64,000 bases of DNA, taken from NCBI RefSeq assembly GCF_003590095.1, contig NC_039492.1, positions 4,216,001 to 4,280,000 on the forward strand, written 5' to 3'. Source of the DNA: Trichoplusia ni. Lineage: Eukaryota; Arthropoda; Insecta; Lepidoptera; Noctuidae. Below the pieces are notes generated by a model that saw nothing but the letters and a program-made list of their open reading frames with translations, was not told the DNA's origin and ran no database searches. Shown here piece after piece: positions 1 through 12,552 of this stretch; within the stretch, counting starts at the first letter, position 1, and each line of letters opens with the position of its first letter. A program made the position numbers and the translations under genes.

Positions 1-33
1 TGCTTGTTATTTATAGGTAATAAAACTTTGTGC

Positions 34-148
34 ATGTAAGAACAGCGTAAATCCCAATAAAATTGTGTTTTTCTCTTCCATAATTGTTTTTTTGTCCTAT
101 TTTGGGTTTTTGATAAGTTCTAGTTTTGCTGCTACGCTGTTCTTACAT
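34..148. repeat. Perfect 16-bp inverted repeat, possible small foldback element
   Basis: ATGTAAGAACAGCGTA at 34-49 is the exact reverse complement of TACGCTGTTCTTACAT at 133-148, with an AT-rich spacer of 83 bases. A tiny MITE or an inverted pair of regulatory sites would both fit. No target-site duplication is clear. Apart from this I see nothing gene-like in bases 1-420. Confidence 0.5.
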
Positions 149-525
149 ATGTTATGCATATGTTTTTTTTTAATGAGAGGTAACATGAAGTTACCATGCA
201 CCTAGAATGTGTGATCTGACGATATTGTAAAGTTTTATGAGCGCTTAAAAAATAAAAACTTTTTGATTATGACCTATGGAGTTTCTTGCCGGTCCTTCTC
301 CATAGAAATGATAAATTGGATTTGTGGAAATAAAGCGTTAATTAAAATAAAGTAGTTCATTAAAATAATCTTTTACTTAAAATTTTACAATAAAAATAAT
401 CATAAGAATTGAACATAAGTAATTTATTAATGTATTGGTCGCAAGCCCGGTCGATCCTGGTCACTATGGTCTTCGATGCCAGCTCGCCCAGAGCCTAGCA
501 GCATGATACTTAGTGTATCTGCCTG

Positions 526-3500
526 CTACTCCATAACCACTGCTTGCTTGAGCTCTGCATTAGCACTCATTAGTTCCATCATCCTTAAAGAGTCGCTGAA
601 AGCAAAGCAGGTACTAGAGCTGCCAAAAGAAAAAATACTATGACCTATAAATCAAGTAGCTCATTGGTCTTGTGGCACAAGAATTAGGGCCCATTTAGAC
701 GATGCGCGATGCGAGGAAAACAATGCAAGTTACAATACACATTTACAGAGAATAACTTGATCGATATTTGTCGCATCGTCTAAATGAGCCCTTAGTGAAT
801 GTAACTTGTACAGCACTTACTGGCTAAATGCAAAAGCGACTGACGTTACCCCCGCCATCACCTCATTGGCGACGAGTTCGCTGGCACTTCGTGTTAAGAC
901 GTCGTAATTCGTGTTATAACAAAGGGGACCTGAAATACGATTTAATATCAATGACAAACCTCCTTAACATTACTATATAAAATAAATCGGGGACAATCAA
1001 TATTGATTATGTACTCAAATCATATTAACTTTTGTGTTTTATTTAATAATAAATTATGTGCATTGAACAGATTTAAATACCTTGGTGATGGATGGAGGTG
1101 TGTGAGATGTGACTGTCTTCTTTTTCGAACCGGAACTCTAAGACATAATAAAAACAGTTATTAGGCAACAATTATTTTCCATCCTGTCATACCAAATCAT
1201 AGTAAATTACGAAAAGACTCTTAACACTAACTACTCTTTAAGGGTAACTGGTTTCCAACAGTCTCTACGCTGATAAAACTCACTTTAGTTTTTGGCAAGA
1301 AAACTTGGTGAATCCTCATCATTTGTCTTGTATGGGTTGCATGTATATAAATTATAAAGCATATAAAACAAAATGTAAGTTCAAAACAATAGTAAAACGT
1401 GACAGAAAGAAAAAAGAGAGGAAAAAAGCCCTAATTTATTATTTAATGAAAGACAAACAAAAATACCGATGAAATGTCCCGGAGGTCTCCTAGGTCAGCA
1501 TCCTTGGCGTATACTGCGCTTCCGGCAAGGAGAGTACAAAGGCGCTGCTGGTGTGAATCCAAAGAGATCTTTCTTCCTTCACCTTTATGAAAAAAGTGTT
1601 AAAGTGTTAGTGCTGAAACACTCTTTATCAGCGACTTTACTTCCGGTAACTAATAATTATTTTTACCTATTTCTTCAAGCTCTCTCTTAATTGTTCTCGC
1701 TTTTCTCAAAGTTTTGCATTTGTATTCGTTGAAGAACTGAAAAAAGTGAGTTATTTGAGTAAAATGAATAGCGAATGATAACGTTATTAAAAAAGTAATT
1801 TTTAAGAAGTACTTACTGTGCGCCATTGATCACTACTTTTTTGGGTGCAGCCTGCCGACATTTTGTTCAAAATTTTAGAACACTCTCTCCAAAGATTTGC
1901 CGACAGACTGCGACCTTCCTTGGAGCGGTTGATGTGCCCAAGCGCAAGATCTTTATTCTTTTCCATGAAGTCAAGGAGTGCATTTATTTGCTGTAGACTA
2001 ACAGTTTTCTGTTGTAGAAACAATCAGTGAATAAGTTTTTGAAGAACGTTCACTTCACAATAATTATGCAAGTACACTGCATCTACCAAAAGTATTATTA
2101 AATATAATCATAAAAAACTTTTAGCTGTTTTTCATTCTTTGGTTATCATCTAGATACGATTTCGCAAACAATAGTACAGTTATTACGTCAAGTTCGTGCT
2201 GCATTTTATGTCTTGGTATATGTGCAAGTTTTCAACTAATTCAATGTCCGCGCTAAAAATACATTTTTGACAGATGTCATTCAACGTATAGTTCGATGAA
2301 GTAAGATTTCCGTATAAAAAAACTATATAATGATCTGTGAAAATTAACTAGGTATTATCCTAACAGTACGAGAGCCCAAGACTAAAACCATGTCGCATCG
2401 TTTTACGATTAGAAAATTGGTGTCTGCAAATTGTGTTTTCAAACACCACAATCAAAACAGTACATAGTATTATGTAACAAAAACGCGAAGAAGTTGCGTT
2501 GAAGAGAACCGAGCGGGCGATGCCGTGAGCAACAACTAGTTCAATTTACTTCTGAGTTAAACAACTCATCACCACCAATAAATTGCCCAATAATTTATTT
2601 GCAATATTTATCCGTGCCAAGAAATCAATACGTCACCACGCCATAGCCAAAAGTGCGCGACGTGTCGCGGGTTTATTCCCAGCATAGGATAAGCATTTTT
2701 AATTCACAAACTTAAGAAAAAGAAAAAACTTCTATTTCTAGATTTTTGTCTCATCAAGCAGTTGTCGAGTGATTAATATCAACTATTATTATGCTGGGCA
2801 AATCCTGCTTTTTACAATGGCCAATTAATGAATGGCAATTGAATTTTACTTGAAAGTGTTCCTATTCTCTTCAACTGAACTTGGAATGATTGTGTTGGAA
2901 AAATAAATAAAATCAATGCGGACAACATCACATACATTGTTCTGAACCCAAAATAAGTTGCTAAAGCACTTGTGTTATGGAATTCAGATACAATGAAGGT
3001 ACCACAAACACGCAGACCCGAGACAATGTAGAAATGTGATTTTTTTTTCATTGGCCCGACCGGGGATCGAACCCGGGACCTCAGAGATAGCGACACCTTG
3101 AAACCGGTGCGTATGCCACTCGACCACGGAGGTCGTCGAAAATCAAAATACAAATTTCCATTAATTCATCGGCCATAGTAAATAGCAGGATCAGAGCCCT
3201 GATATATAGCAGTAAACTTTCTGAAATTAACTTACATTACCAACTGCTCTCTCATCTACTAAAGCGTCAATTATGGCAACCTCAGTATCATTTGTTTTGT
3301 CTTCAGGGCAATCATTTACAGGTGAGTCAACAGGTTCTATTTTTATCAGCACATTCTGTAATAAAGTTTCAGTAATATATTTCTGGTCTTTTAAACTGTG
3401 TTACTGCAGAGTATTCTTTTAAATTGTGCAATTTTAATTGTTAATTGATACTTATGTCATTATGTCAAAGACTATGAAAGACTACAGCAAAATGATGAAA

Positions 3501-4467
3501 ACTGTTTTCATCCTATTGAAGTGAAACATGTTAAAAGGCTTCTTAACTGCACAGCCCGCAATAAGGATATTTTCTCAATAAAGAGTAGAATAACTAGAAA
3601 CAGAGCTTACATCTTGTACGGCATCATTACTATCCTGTGTGATACACTTCTTACATGAACCATTGCCATCGTCTTGCTCACTCTTCTTGCGTTTCTTTGG
3701 TACTGGGCTGCTAGTGTTTTTCTGTAACTATAAAGCATGAAATATTTAGATTGTTTACATATTGAAATTTTTAATACAGTTAAAATGTATAGCACAATTG
3801 ATTGGCTTATAGGTTGTTAGTGTGCCAAAATAAACTGGAGGTTGTCAGTACAATTCTCACTCAGGACTAACTGTAACATGAGGTTTGGTTGTTTAGTTAA
3901 ATACATAGATATGGTGTATAAAGAGATAAATATGCTCTAGTTTGGCCATAAATAGGCCCAAAATGCCGCATGCGTGCGTAAAAGTAATTATATGCAGAAA
4001 CTTACATCGTCATCGCGAGTAACCTCAGTGCTTGTAGACAATCCACAAATCTTCAAAGTCTCGGCTGTCTTCAGGAGCAATGGCAGGAACTCCTCAGTCA
4101 CATTCACTTCCCCATTGTACATGAACGTCAGTATAGTCCGCAAAGCTTCAGTACTGATGTCATGAAGCACTATAATTGGATCCTTGTGGGGGTTTTGCTA
4201 CAAAAAAACGTGTGGGCGTTAGACTAAAATTTATCAAGTGGAAGCCATACCAAGGTAATTAATAATATACTAGATCTTAATTACCTGAAATATAGTCCTG
4301 AAAACTGAACTATTCGCAGACAAAATCACTTTGTGAGCCTTAAAACTGTGGCCCTCAGACACAAGAGTCACATCCGATAATCCTTCGTCTTGTAACAACT
4401 CCTTTACATTGAATAATATGTTACTTTGATATCCATTCCACTTTAAACTTATTTCTGTATTTGCCAT
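526..4467 (-). CDS. BTB/POZ protein with NLS and zeste-type Myb/SANT-like DNA-binding domain
   Basis: Probable nuclear transcriptional regulator. Exons on the minus strand: 4467-4285, 4197-4006, 3721-3611, 3355-3236, 2008-1817, 1736-1667, 1582-1467, then less certain 1137-1081, 929-821 and 595-526. Exons 1-2 encode a BTB domain at about residues 5-120, opening MANTEISLKWNGYQSN, with SDVTLVSEG and FKAHKVILSA. BTB domains mediate dimerisation. Exon 3 carries the basic stretch PKKRKKS, a likely nuclear-localisation signal. Exons 5-6 carry a zeste/apontic-like Myb/SANT domain (INALLDFMEKNKDLA, LWRECSKILN, SSDQWRT). Donors and acceptors are canonical and exons 1-7 join in frame. Exon 8 closes only in a frame that ends about 11 codons into exon 9. 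Exons 9-10 join in another frame ending ELKQAVVME-stop at 526-528, with an AATAAA signal on the minus strand at 424-429. The 3' structure is therefore unresolved, and an exon may be missing. Confidence 0.75.
687..791. mobile_element. 105-bp MITE with ~20-bp terminal inverted repeats
   Basis: The ends read GGGCCCATTTAGACGATGCG and, at the right, CGCATCGTCTAAATGAGCCC, which are inverted copies of each other. TTA flanks both sides (684-686 and 792-794), consistent with a 3-bp target duplication. It has no coding capacity and lies in the last intron of the BTB gene. Confidence 0.7.
2636..2730 (+). mobile_element. Fragment of a tRNA-derived SINE
   Basis: GTGTCGCGGGTTTATTCCC resembles a tRNA B box, and is followed by GCATAGGATAAGCATTTTTAA, the junction sequence of a common moth SINE type. 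The A-box half is not clear, so this is probably a decayed or truncated copy in an intron of the BTB gene. Confidence 0.4.
2795..3199. mobile_element. Foldback MITE interrupted by a SINE
   Basis: The left end (GGGCAAATCCTGCTTTTTAC, then AATGGCAATTG) and right end (CATCGGCCATAGTAAATAGC, then AGGATCAGAGCCC) are inverted copies. They match the ends of the intact element at 7951-8196. The middle is replaced by a tRNA-derived SINE, so this is a nested insertion, inside an intron of the BTB gene. Confidence 0.65.
2885..3137 (-). mobile_element. tRNA-derived SINE, full or nearly full length
   Basis: Read on the minus strand, a tRNA-like head of about 80 bases (A box TGGTCGAGTGGC, B box GGGTTCGATCCCC) is followed by an A-run, the conserved body TCTCGGGTCTGCGTGTTTGT, then GTGATGTTGTCC and a TTTATTT-type tail. 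I recognise this body as a widespread lepidopteran SINE. The attached body and poor acceptor-stem pairing argue against a working tRNA gene. Confidence 0.8.
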
Positions 4468-6075
4468 AGTGAAGGTCTAAGTAAACATAAGGCGAAATTA
4501 TGATGGTAATATTAGATCAAATCAAAACTAAAAAGGTAATCTTTATTTACGAAACGACGCAAAACTGCACAGCGTTTTGAAGGAAAACAATGGCTGGCAC
4601 AGACTACAAAAAGTTGTGTTACCATAGTCATAAATTTAGATTTTATAGTTTTATTATATCTTTTAAATTTAATATGAGTTAAGTTTTACCTTAAATCTGC
4701 TAGAATATAACAGCTGTATTATTTTATTTTATAGCGACACAACTCTATATTATGGGTTTTCAGTGGTGTAAAAGACTAGTTGTCAAATGTTTTGATTTTG
4801 TGTCCAGCGTGGCGCCTCAATTCAAACACGACGTACTTATTCAATGTTTACACACTTATCATGCCTTTTTCACATCGGAACGGCAGTTCTTAACTGTTAT
4901 TCTAAAGTATCTACTTATTTAACAGTCATTTACGAAACTTTGGGTACTGTGTCGTAGCGACCTTGCCGTTCTATGCATAATGTACAGAACCTTCCTTATA
5001 CCTACGAGAAGAGAGAGAGACCTTACTATCTTCAATTAATATTAATGTGATTGTTATTTAATTCATTGACTATTATTTTTGAGGTTACAAACTGAGTGAT
5101 ATTATAGCAAGATATAAGAGATACAAGATAAGATGAATAGACAACAGACAGCTTGAATAGGTAATTGGGAAAATTGAGAAGCCCACACGCCTGTGGTGTA
5201 TGTGAGTATACTTTTTAGTGTCGTTGTCATAAGGAACGTGAAATACATTAAAAAGTATTTTCTCTATCTACTTACGTAGAATTAAAATATTTGCCGCAAT
5301 GGACAATGTGTCGCAAACCACGCCGTCTTATAAACCGTTTAACTGTTATCTAACCTTGATCCTCAGGTACATGTTAGTTAATTTCGAAATGCATGTCAAT
5401 CTTATCGATTAAATTTATTTGATGCTTTAACACCAATTTAAACGTTATCTTTTTCTTCATAAGTAAGCGGCTTTTTTGTGTTGAAACAAATTGCATAGTT
5501 TCTAAGATGGTTCTTAAATCTCGAATATGATGCCCAAACTTGAAAAATGTCCCGAAAAATTAGATTTTCCATTGACTCTTTTTTGAGTTAGAGAGATTAA
5601 AGTTATATGGTACAAGATGAAAGTCATGCATCGATGTCGTTGGACTCGAAGGAAACAATAATCGTCGGGTATCGGAAACATGCGGCACCTTGCGTACGAA
5701 AAAACTCACCTTTAGCACGCCTTTAGGTACCTACGCAGCTACGCGACGTTCGAATCATTACAAATAAATAAACAAATTACCTAATACGCACGGCGAACGA
5801 CACAAGTAGCTCATACAAGCACTTGTTATCATATATTTACTCAAAGGATTACACATTTAACAACTACTCGAATTTTAAGGAAACAAAGCAATAAGTAGGT
5901 CACCAAACAATATCCGTGCATTGCCCTGAATGGTGTTATCATAGTTAATCAAATAATCTAGCCTTTATGAAATGATTGTCTCAATTTAAGTCAACAGTCT
6001 ATCGGTAACTGTTGATCGATTGCTATAAAACAGAAAAATAGTTACGATAACGGTGTATTTTCATCACAAATAAAT
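4468..6075. other. Intergenic DNA between the BTB gene and the lipase
   Basis: This separates two divergently transcribed genes, so it must hold both promoters. I found no convincing coding exon, tRNA or structured repeat, and no core promoter element I would commit to. Confidence 0.5.
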
Positions 6076-8986
6076 ATGTTTTTTTGGACAAATGTTGTGG
6101 TACATGTGACATTGGTTTTTCTATTTTCTAGTTGTGTTCGTTCTGATAGTAATTACTTAGATGAATATAGCAGTTCTGAGGTCCAAGAAGATGCGCTTTT
6201 AGACACGGTGAGTGTTTTTAACGTGTGATATTTCTTATTTAACTATTTGTTATCGTAAAATTTGGCATGCAGTTTATGAAAGAGAAACTCGAACTAGCGT
6301 TAGCCAGATTCGCGCAGTGAGGTTTTCTCACCATCGTTCATACCAAAATACTCGCATTTTTTCTTTAAGATTTAGGTAGCTCATTATGCCAAAATAATAT
6401 CTTATCGAAACAACCTATGTTGTGATTTACTTGCAAGACTGAGTATTATGGTTGTTCAATATAAGCTACAAATTAGCGTGTCACAAAGTAATTGGAATTT
6501 CCTTTTACAGTTTTCATTAATAAAGAAATATGGATACCCCTGTGAAATACATCGAGTCTACACTGAAGATAATTATTTACTGGAAATGCATAGAATACCG
6601 GGCAACAAGTCTTCACCCGTAGTCTTCCTGCAACATGGCTTGTTGTCCTCTTCTGCTGAATGGGTTCTCATGACACCTGGCAGGGGTCTAGGTAATATTA
6701 ATATTTAATAACTTTAAACAGAATTCGCACGCTCACTATTAGCTATCGCTGTGTAAACGAGATGCCGCTAAAAACAATGTAGTGTTGCGTCTATATATAC
6801 CTAGGTTTAATAAAGGTCGTGGATGTCTGTTTTTTATTAAGAAAGAAAAACCGTGAATAATTGTTGTTGTCGTTGTAAACATTTTATATACACTCAGGTT
6901 AAGTCGGGTCTATACCGATTTATATAGCACATTCTCTTCAAATTATTTTCCACATATTCCACCATTACTTGTTTTAGCCTATCTCTTAGCGGACGCCGGC
7001 TACGACGTCTGGATGGGCAACGCTCGAGGCAACACCTACTCCCGAAGTCACGCGACAATAAAACCAACGTCGTCATCATACTGGAAGTTCAGTTGGCATG
7101 AAATAGGCTACTACGACCTCCCGGCTATGATCGATTACGTAATCAAAGAAACTGGAGTCCCAAAGCTCCAGTACATCGGATTTTCTCAAGGGACAACAGT
7201 TTTCTGGGTCCTGATGACAACTAGACCGGAGTATAATGATAAGATTAGCGCCATGCAGGCTTTGGCCCCTGTTGCGTATCTGGGCAATGTGAGAAGTCCG
7301 CTCATCAGGTTTCTGGGAACATTCACCAACAGTCTCGAAGTACGTACATACGGACAGCATTTGTATTTTTTATTTATTAACCATTTATGTACGCAGACAA
7401 TTAAAAGAAGCACAAATACAGAAAGACGTGTACAAAGGTACATTCGTCAAAAATAAGCGTATTCATAATGTTTCCTTTTCCAAAATGTAACTACAACAAT
7501 TTGTATTGAGACGGTTACTGTTAATGAGTACTTGGATTTACTTTATCCATATCGTTATTGTTGAAGCCACCACTTTTTACGATTTAATAGTTTTTAGAAA
7601 TATAAAAGATACCTACCTACTATTTTAATTTTCTTACAGATAGCTTTGAAGTTATTAGGTACCAACGAAATTTTGCCAAATGGAAAAATCAATGAGATTG
7701 CAGGACAATCTCTATGTATAGATGAGTCTATAACTCAGGCCATTTGTACCAACCTGTTGTTCCTCATTTGTGGGTATAACGCCGAACAACTGAATACAGT
7801 GAGTTCTGTTTAATTTTATTTAAAAATGCTTAGAGTATTATTATAACTCTCGAGGGGTAGATTCTAAATTATTCAGAGCGAATTACTCACGTGTCTGAAT
7901 AGAAATCGCCCAACCAATTTAATTCCCGATCCCGCCACGGCGTCAGATCAGGGCCCCGATTCTGCTATTTTACAATGGCCGATGAATTAATGGCAATTGG
8001 ATTAAATTTGAAATTATTCCTTTTCTATTATGTATATACACAATAATTTAATTCACTGTATTGACCTTGAGTGTACCGTCCCATACTAAATTTCCAATTA
8101 CTGTATAGGAAAAATGCTTAAGAGAATACGAAAAGTGTTGTTTTGAGCCAATTTTCATTCATTCATCAGCCCTTGTAAATAGCAGAATTGGGGCCCAGCA
8201 TGAAAGACTGAAGTTGGGTTTAAGTTTGGGAGATCCCAATAACTACGCGTGAGTAAGCCGTTTTCTCTTATCTAAAGTAACAAAATATAATCAGATGGAG
8301 CAGTGCAGATTAATCTCCAGTATCTGATAAGGAGAGATAAATTCTGAGCTGTTTCGCCAATTCGGAATTAGAACACAAAAACTTTGTACTCAACTTTCTC
8401 CATTGGGTCTAGTTTTTGGGTTGCAAAATTTTATCTCAATGGTTTTTACATAAACCATAGTAATTTATCGTAAGGATCTTTAACAGTATTTTAAACTGAA
8501 CTAAAATTGAGTATAGTGAGATTTTTAGGAGAGGATCTACATTGGCTCAAAGTGAAATATATTTTATTTCAGACTATGCTACCAGTAGTCATGGGCCACA
8601 CGCCGGCCGGAGCTTCCACAAGACAGCTCATACACTTCGGTCAGTTATACAAATCGGGCAAATTCGAACAATTTGACCACGGATGGTTTAAAAACAAACG
8701 TATTTACGGTACTTATAAGCCACCAGCCTACAAGTTGAGTGCAATAAGGACTCCAGTATTCCTCCATTACGCTGACAACGATTGGTTATCAACACCAACC
8801 GACGTAAAGAAACTGGCTACACAATTAAGAAGTGCAGTTGGCATTTACCGAGTGCCGCTAGCAAAGTTCAACCATTTGGACTTTGTGTTCGCCATAAATG
8901 CGACAGAATTGCTATACAACAGGGTAATAAATATAATGAAGGTTTTCATGAACGAATCAAAAAGAACGAACACTTTATTCGGCTAA
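6076..8986 (+). CDS. Acid lipase (lipase 3 / lysosomal acid lipase family), alpha/beta hydrolase
   Basis: Hydrolyses neutral lipid esters; secreted or lysosomal. Five exons, 6076-6207, 6511-6691, 6978-7339, 7640-7798 and 8573-8986, join in frame to 415 aa, the usual family length. Residues 1-23 form a signal peptide (MFFWTNVVVHVTLVFLFSSC). The family N-terminus KKYGYPCEIHRVYTEDNYLL follows from residue 49. HGLLSSSAEW contributes the oxyanion hole. The nucleophile is Ser174 in GFSQG. The other triad members are probably Asp348 (NDWLS) and His379 (FNHLDF). All key residues are present and no frame is broken. The start was chosen because it gives the signal peptide. Intron 4 contains a MITE. Lepidopteran relatives are often midgut or fat-body enzymes, but nothing in the sequence shows the tissue. 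Confidence 0.92.
7951..8196. mobile_element. MITE with ~45-bp imperfect terminal inverted repeats
   Basis: Begins GGGCCCCGATTCTGCTATTT then ACAATGGCCGATGAAT, and ends with the inverted copy ATTCATCAGCCCTTGTAAAT then AGCAGAATTGGGGCCC. It is 246 bp, AT-rich, non-coding, and lies in intron 4 of the lipase. Related copies lie at 2795-3199 and 55328-55545. Confidence 0.75.
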
Positions 8987-9772
8987 ACTGACAAACACTG
9001 ACTGATTACAAACAAAAAAAAAATATTTTTACACTTGCATCCGTCTTCTTTATTGCTTGACATACAATCCTGTAAAATGAAGAGGTTTTTGGTTATTTTA
9101 GAGGTTTTATGTGCAATTTTACTATAAATGATTACTAGTAAAAAGTGGAACTAAAATCTATGAGATACTTCGTACGCATCTATTTACAAAAACGATGATG
9201 TTAAGAAAACTTAATAAACTTACATAAAGACGAGTCAAGATTGAATCAGTCGATAATCCTGGAAAACGAAAAACGTGTCCTAATTAAGAAACATTTAGGG
9301 CTCAATTTACTGTAGGTAGTTATTTTTCTATCCCTCTCATGGCTCCAATACAAACTTTGCAGGTATCAGGGTAAATTACCAAAAATTAAAATGCTGCCAG
9401 CGATGTTTTTAGTAAATAAATTACGCAGGTTATTGACTAAACCAGTGGTCAACTAGAATGTGTAAATGTAAAAGTGTGTGGTATTCAGAGAACCTCATAC
9501 GACAAGCTGTTTCTTCTATAGCAGGGTTCAAGTGCAATGTAACACACCCTTAGGTTTAGGACATAAAATAAATAAAAAATAATTTCTCGATGAAAGAAAA
9601 AAAATGCCTTGTCATCTCCTTGGATTCTGAAAGTACGAAGTTAGGACACCTCTTAACACAGAAGTTGTGAAATAGATGCTGCTCTAAGTCGTGTTGTGTG
9701 TCCTCGACTTACATAACTGCAAGAGTATTTATCCTATGCCTCCTTCCAATACCTAATGAAACTCAAACTTAC
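8987..9772. other. Intergenic DNA downstream of the lipase
   Basis: Holds the lipase 3' UTR and perhaps the last exon of the minus-strand gene that follows. A good acceptor at about 9627 opens a frame of only four codons in the required phase, so I did not annotate it. No repeat recognised. Confidence 0.4.
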
Positions 9773-11942
9773 CCCATGCGAGTCTGAACTGGCCAACGTT
9801 ATCGTTGAACACGACGGGACAGACCGGGGTCCATTCACTTTGTGATAAGAAGCATTTATGTCAACCAAGTTGCATTTTGTACACTTTTTGTTGTTGGCTT
9901 TATTCATTTCATGCTTCACAATCTCTCCGAATGTGTTTTGAACTGGAAAGAGGACAGTTGTAAAAGAAAAAAAATAGTGCAAAAAGTTTATTACTCAGGT
10001 ATATTGTTCTCGACCGACTCCTCTTTTTTCGAGTGGTTGAAGTACAACCTGGAGGCGGTCAGACCCACCCTTGAACAATTCTCAAACAAATATGCTGGTT
10101 TCCTCGTGATATTTTCTTTAATTGTTTCAGCAAGTGATGATTACTTTATAATATGCACCTACTTGATTCAGACCTTTAACTTGGCAAACCAACCGAAAAG
10201 ATGACCTACAATTTAAATTGTAAAACAGTTTTACCTTTTGTCAACACCTCGATAGGATCTTCTTTCCTATAACAGCATGAACTATCCAGATTCATGTCGT
10301 TTAATATTGGACCGTTCGACTTGTGAAGTACTTGCAGCAACGAAATGTGTCGGTAAGTCTGAAAAAAAATCGTTTCTTTCGGTTACAATGAGTTGGTTCG
10401 AAAAGGAGGATGGCTTGACGTAATAATGACTTCAATACGTACCTCATTTGTACAGTTTTTAATTGTTATGTACATTTCTGAATCAATGTCTTTGACATGA
10501 CGGCTGTCTGCGTTCTCTTCTGGACAGCATTCAAAAGGTTTTGGCAAGAGAGCGACGGAATCTGTTTTACCCGTGCACGATGAGGGTGTATAAAATGCGG
10601 ATTTCCATGAAGAATTTTTATACACATTTTGTAATTCAATTTTTAATGAACTATTCTCTCGCTTAAGTTTATCTATTTCCTTCTTTTGGCAGTTACACTT
10701 TTCTTGTAAAATCTCACAATTGTTCTTGTATGCTTTTATATCGTCGCATGGTTCACCGCATGCCTCGCATCCCGTCTCAACCATCTTCACCTTCGCTGAA
10801 CACTGTCTGTTCGTTTTCTTATTTGTTTTTGAAGGCCTGATCACCATAGGATTTGATAAACAATCAGTGTCTGTTGATTGTACTTTGTATGATTTAATTG
10901 TGAAATTTTTAAGTTTACAAGGTTCCTTTTTGGGTTCGTCGCTACCGTCTTGAATAATGCATGGCTTTAAGTTACAAGGCGCGACTTCTTTTTTCACTGT
11001 CTTGGTGCCTTTCCAAAGACAAGTGCCTCGGATATTGGGCGTACGGCTTAATAGCGGTGTAATATTCTTCACAAACAAAGCTTGGTGCACCATTTCGGTC
11101 TGCCAAATTTTTGCTACAGATCTCACACTGCTTGTACGACAGCATTCGTTGCAATTATCATCTTCTTTTGAGACGTTCACATTAAATATTTTTTCAACTA
11201 TAATTTTCCAAAACATTTTTATGCTTTTTAGGGCTTCCAAACATCTTTCACAGGGCCAATGGCTGGTTTCAAATTCCTCCTAGTAGGACGATAAAAACAT
11301 GCTAAAGAACATGTTGGGCGCAAGTTTTATGATTTTGGATAAAATAAAAGTCTACTTACATCCTCAAAATACTTTTCGAATTCCTCTTCATTTTTAAAAC
11401 ATTCTTTTATAACATGACATGAATTGCAAATGCTATCAAGAACAACTTTTGATTTGCAATCCGGATGACAACGGGGCGTAGCCTAAAACACACAATTTAA
11501 GAATATCGTCAGTAATTTTACAACAGCAAAACCGCGTAGAGACGATGTGGAATCGGGAACTGGCAAAGTGGAATATTGTGATATTATATATAGCAAAGCG
11601 GCTATGACCTTTCGCATTCATTTCTTAGCAGCAGAGGTAATGCAATGCAACTCGCGACATTTTTCGCATCGTTCAAATGAGTAGCTTGTGTGAGAATCGT
11701 GTTTTACTTACCCTGCCTCGACTTCGACATGTCATGGTTCTTAAGAAGCTGGCTAAAGTGCTAGTGGGTAATACGCAAATCGGCATGTCGCACTTTATCC
11801 ATTCCCTGAGATAATGGTCGCGCTTCTGCACGTCATGACTCCATGCCCTGACGTCTCGGCAAGACTCGTACGATTTGATCTTACCCTCGTTGCGTGAGCA
11901 AAGTCGTAGGTTACAATGACTTATGTGATTCATTGAATTCAT
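9773..11942 (-). CDS. Cysteine-rich coiled-coil protein, diverged paralogue of the large gene beside it
   Basis: Function unknown. Exons 11942-11712, 11482-11360, 11279-10443, 10358-10235 and 9942-9773 have canonical splice sites and join in frame for about 495 aa; the 3' end was not found. Exon 1 contains RNEGKIKSYESC and VRAWSH, matching RNEGKLKAYASC and ARAWSH in exon 1 of the plus-strand gene at 12553. The next exons share a CxPxC motif and a later helical pattern with that gene's exons 10-11. The middle is rich in paired cysteines (CERC, CEACGEPC, CNCQKKE) and ends in a short predicted coiled coil (KKEIDKLKRENSSLKIELQN). Metal binding is possible but not shown. An alternative terminal exon at 10115-9991 would end the protein with NNIPE-stop. 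Confidence 0.65.
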
Positions 11943-12552
11943 ACACACGTTAAACTAATTTTTGATCTTGCTTCCATATTGACGTAAAATTTTGATAGCT
12001 AAATTAATGTCGCGGTGGATGTGTGTCACAAAGCACTTTGAGGTAAGTAAATACAGAACGTCATTAGAGTTATGTCAATTTTTGACTCAATGATACAAGT
12101 TCTTCTTCTAATATATGACCTTGTAGATTGTTTCTTTAAGTTGTATATGAAATTAAAAGTACAAAACCTACAGTGTAACGTAATGATCAATCTTTATAAG
12201 CTTTAGCTGAATATTAGTAACTTTATTAACTTTTTAACTCCTCAGCCGATAATATCCCTATCTACCACGAAGTATTTTATCAAAACCAATACTGACTGGC
12301 AGATCATGAAGAAAAAAATTTGAATTTGACATTCTATTTCAATCCGCCTCGATTTCTTTTGACAATTCAAAATATTTGATAATAATTTTCGTTATACACA
12401 TTTTGCCGTAAGTTAATAGCAAAACAAAATATTTAAAATCGTATCGTTATGCGTAAAATGGATGGCGGAGAAAAGTAACATATATTTATATTCATGTATA
12501 TGTTTAGAAAAATCATACATTATCCTAAGTAGACTAAACAGTTGGCATCACG
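11943..12552. promoter_or_regulatory. 610-bp shared upstream region of two divergent paralogues
   Basis: The start codons at 11942 (minus) and 12553 (plus) face away from each other, so both promoters lie here. No obvious TATA box or palindromic operator stands out. Role inferred from gene arrangement only. Confidence 0.45.

Noticed and set aside
3055..3136. tRNA gene (minus)
   Set aside because: A and B boxes are present, but the acceptor stem pairs poorly and the sequence continues into a known SINE body.
2812..3153. 113-codon minus-strand open frame
   Set aside because: It runs straight through a tRNA-derived SINE and MITE ends; no protein domain.
9991..10115. Alternative terminal exon of the minus-strand cysteine-rich gene
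   Set aside because: It joins in frame and ends with a stop overlapping AATAAA, but its acceptor lacks a pyrimidine tract; the exon at 9942-9773 has a far better acceptor in the same phase.
9842..10204. 120-codon plus-strand open frame
   Set aside because: Antisense to a supported exon, crosses splice sites, and shows no domain.
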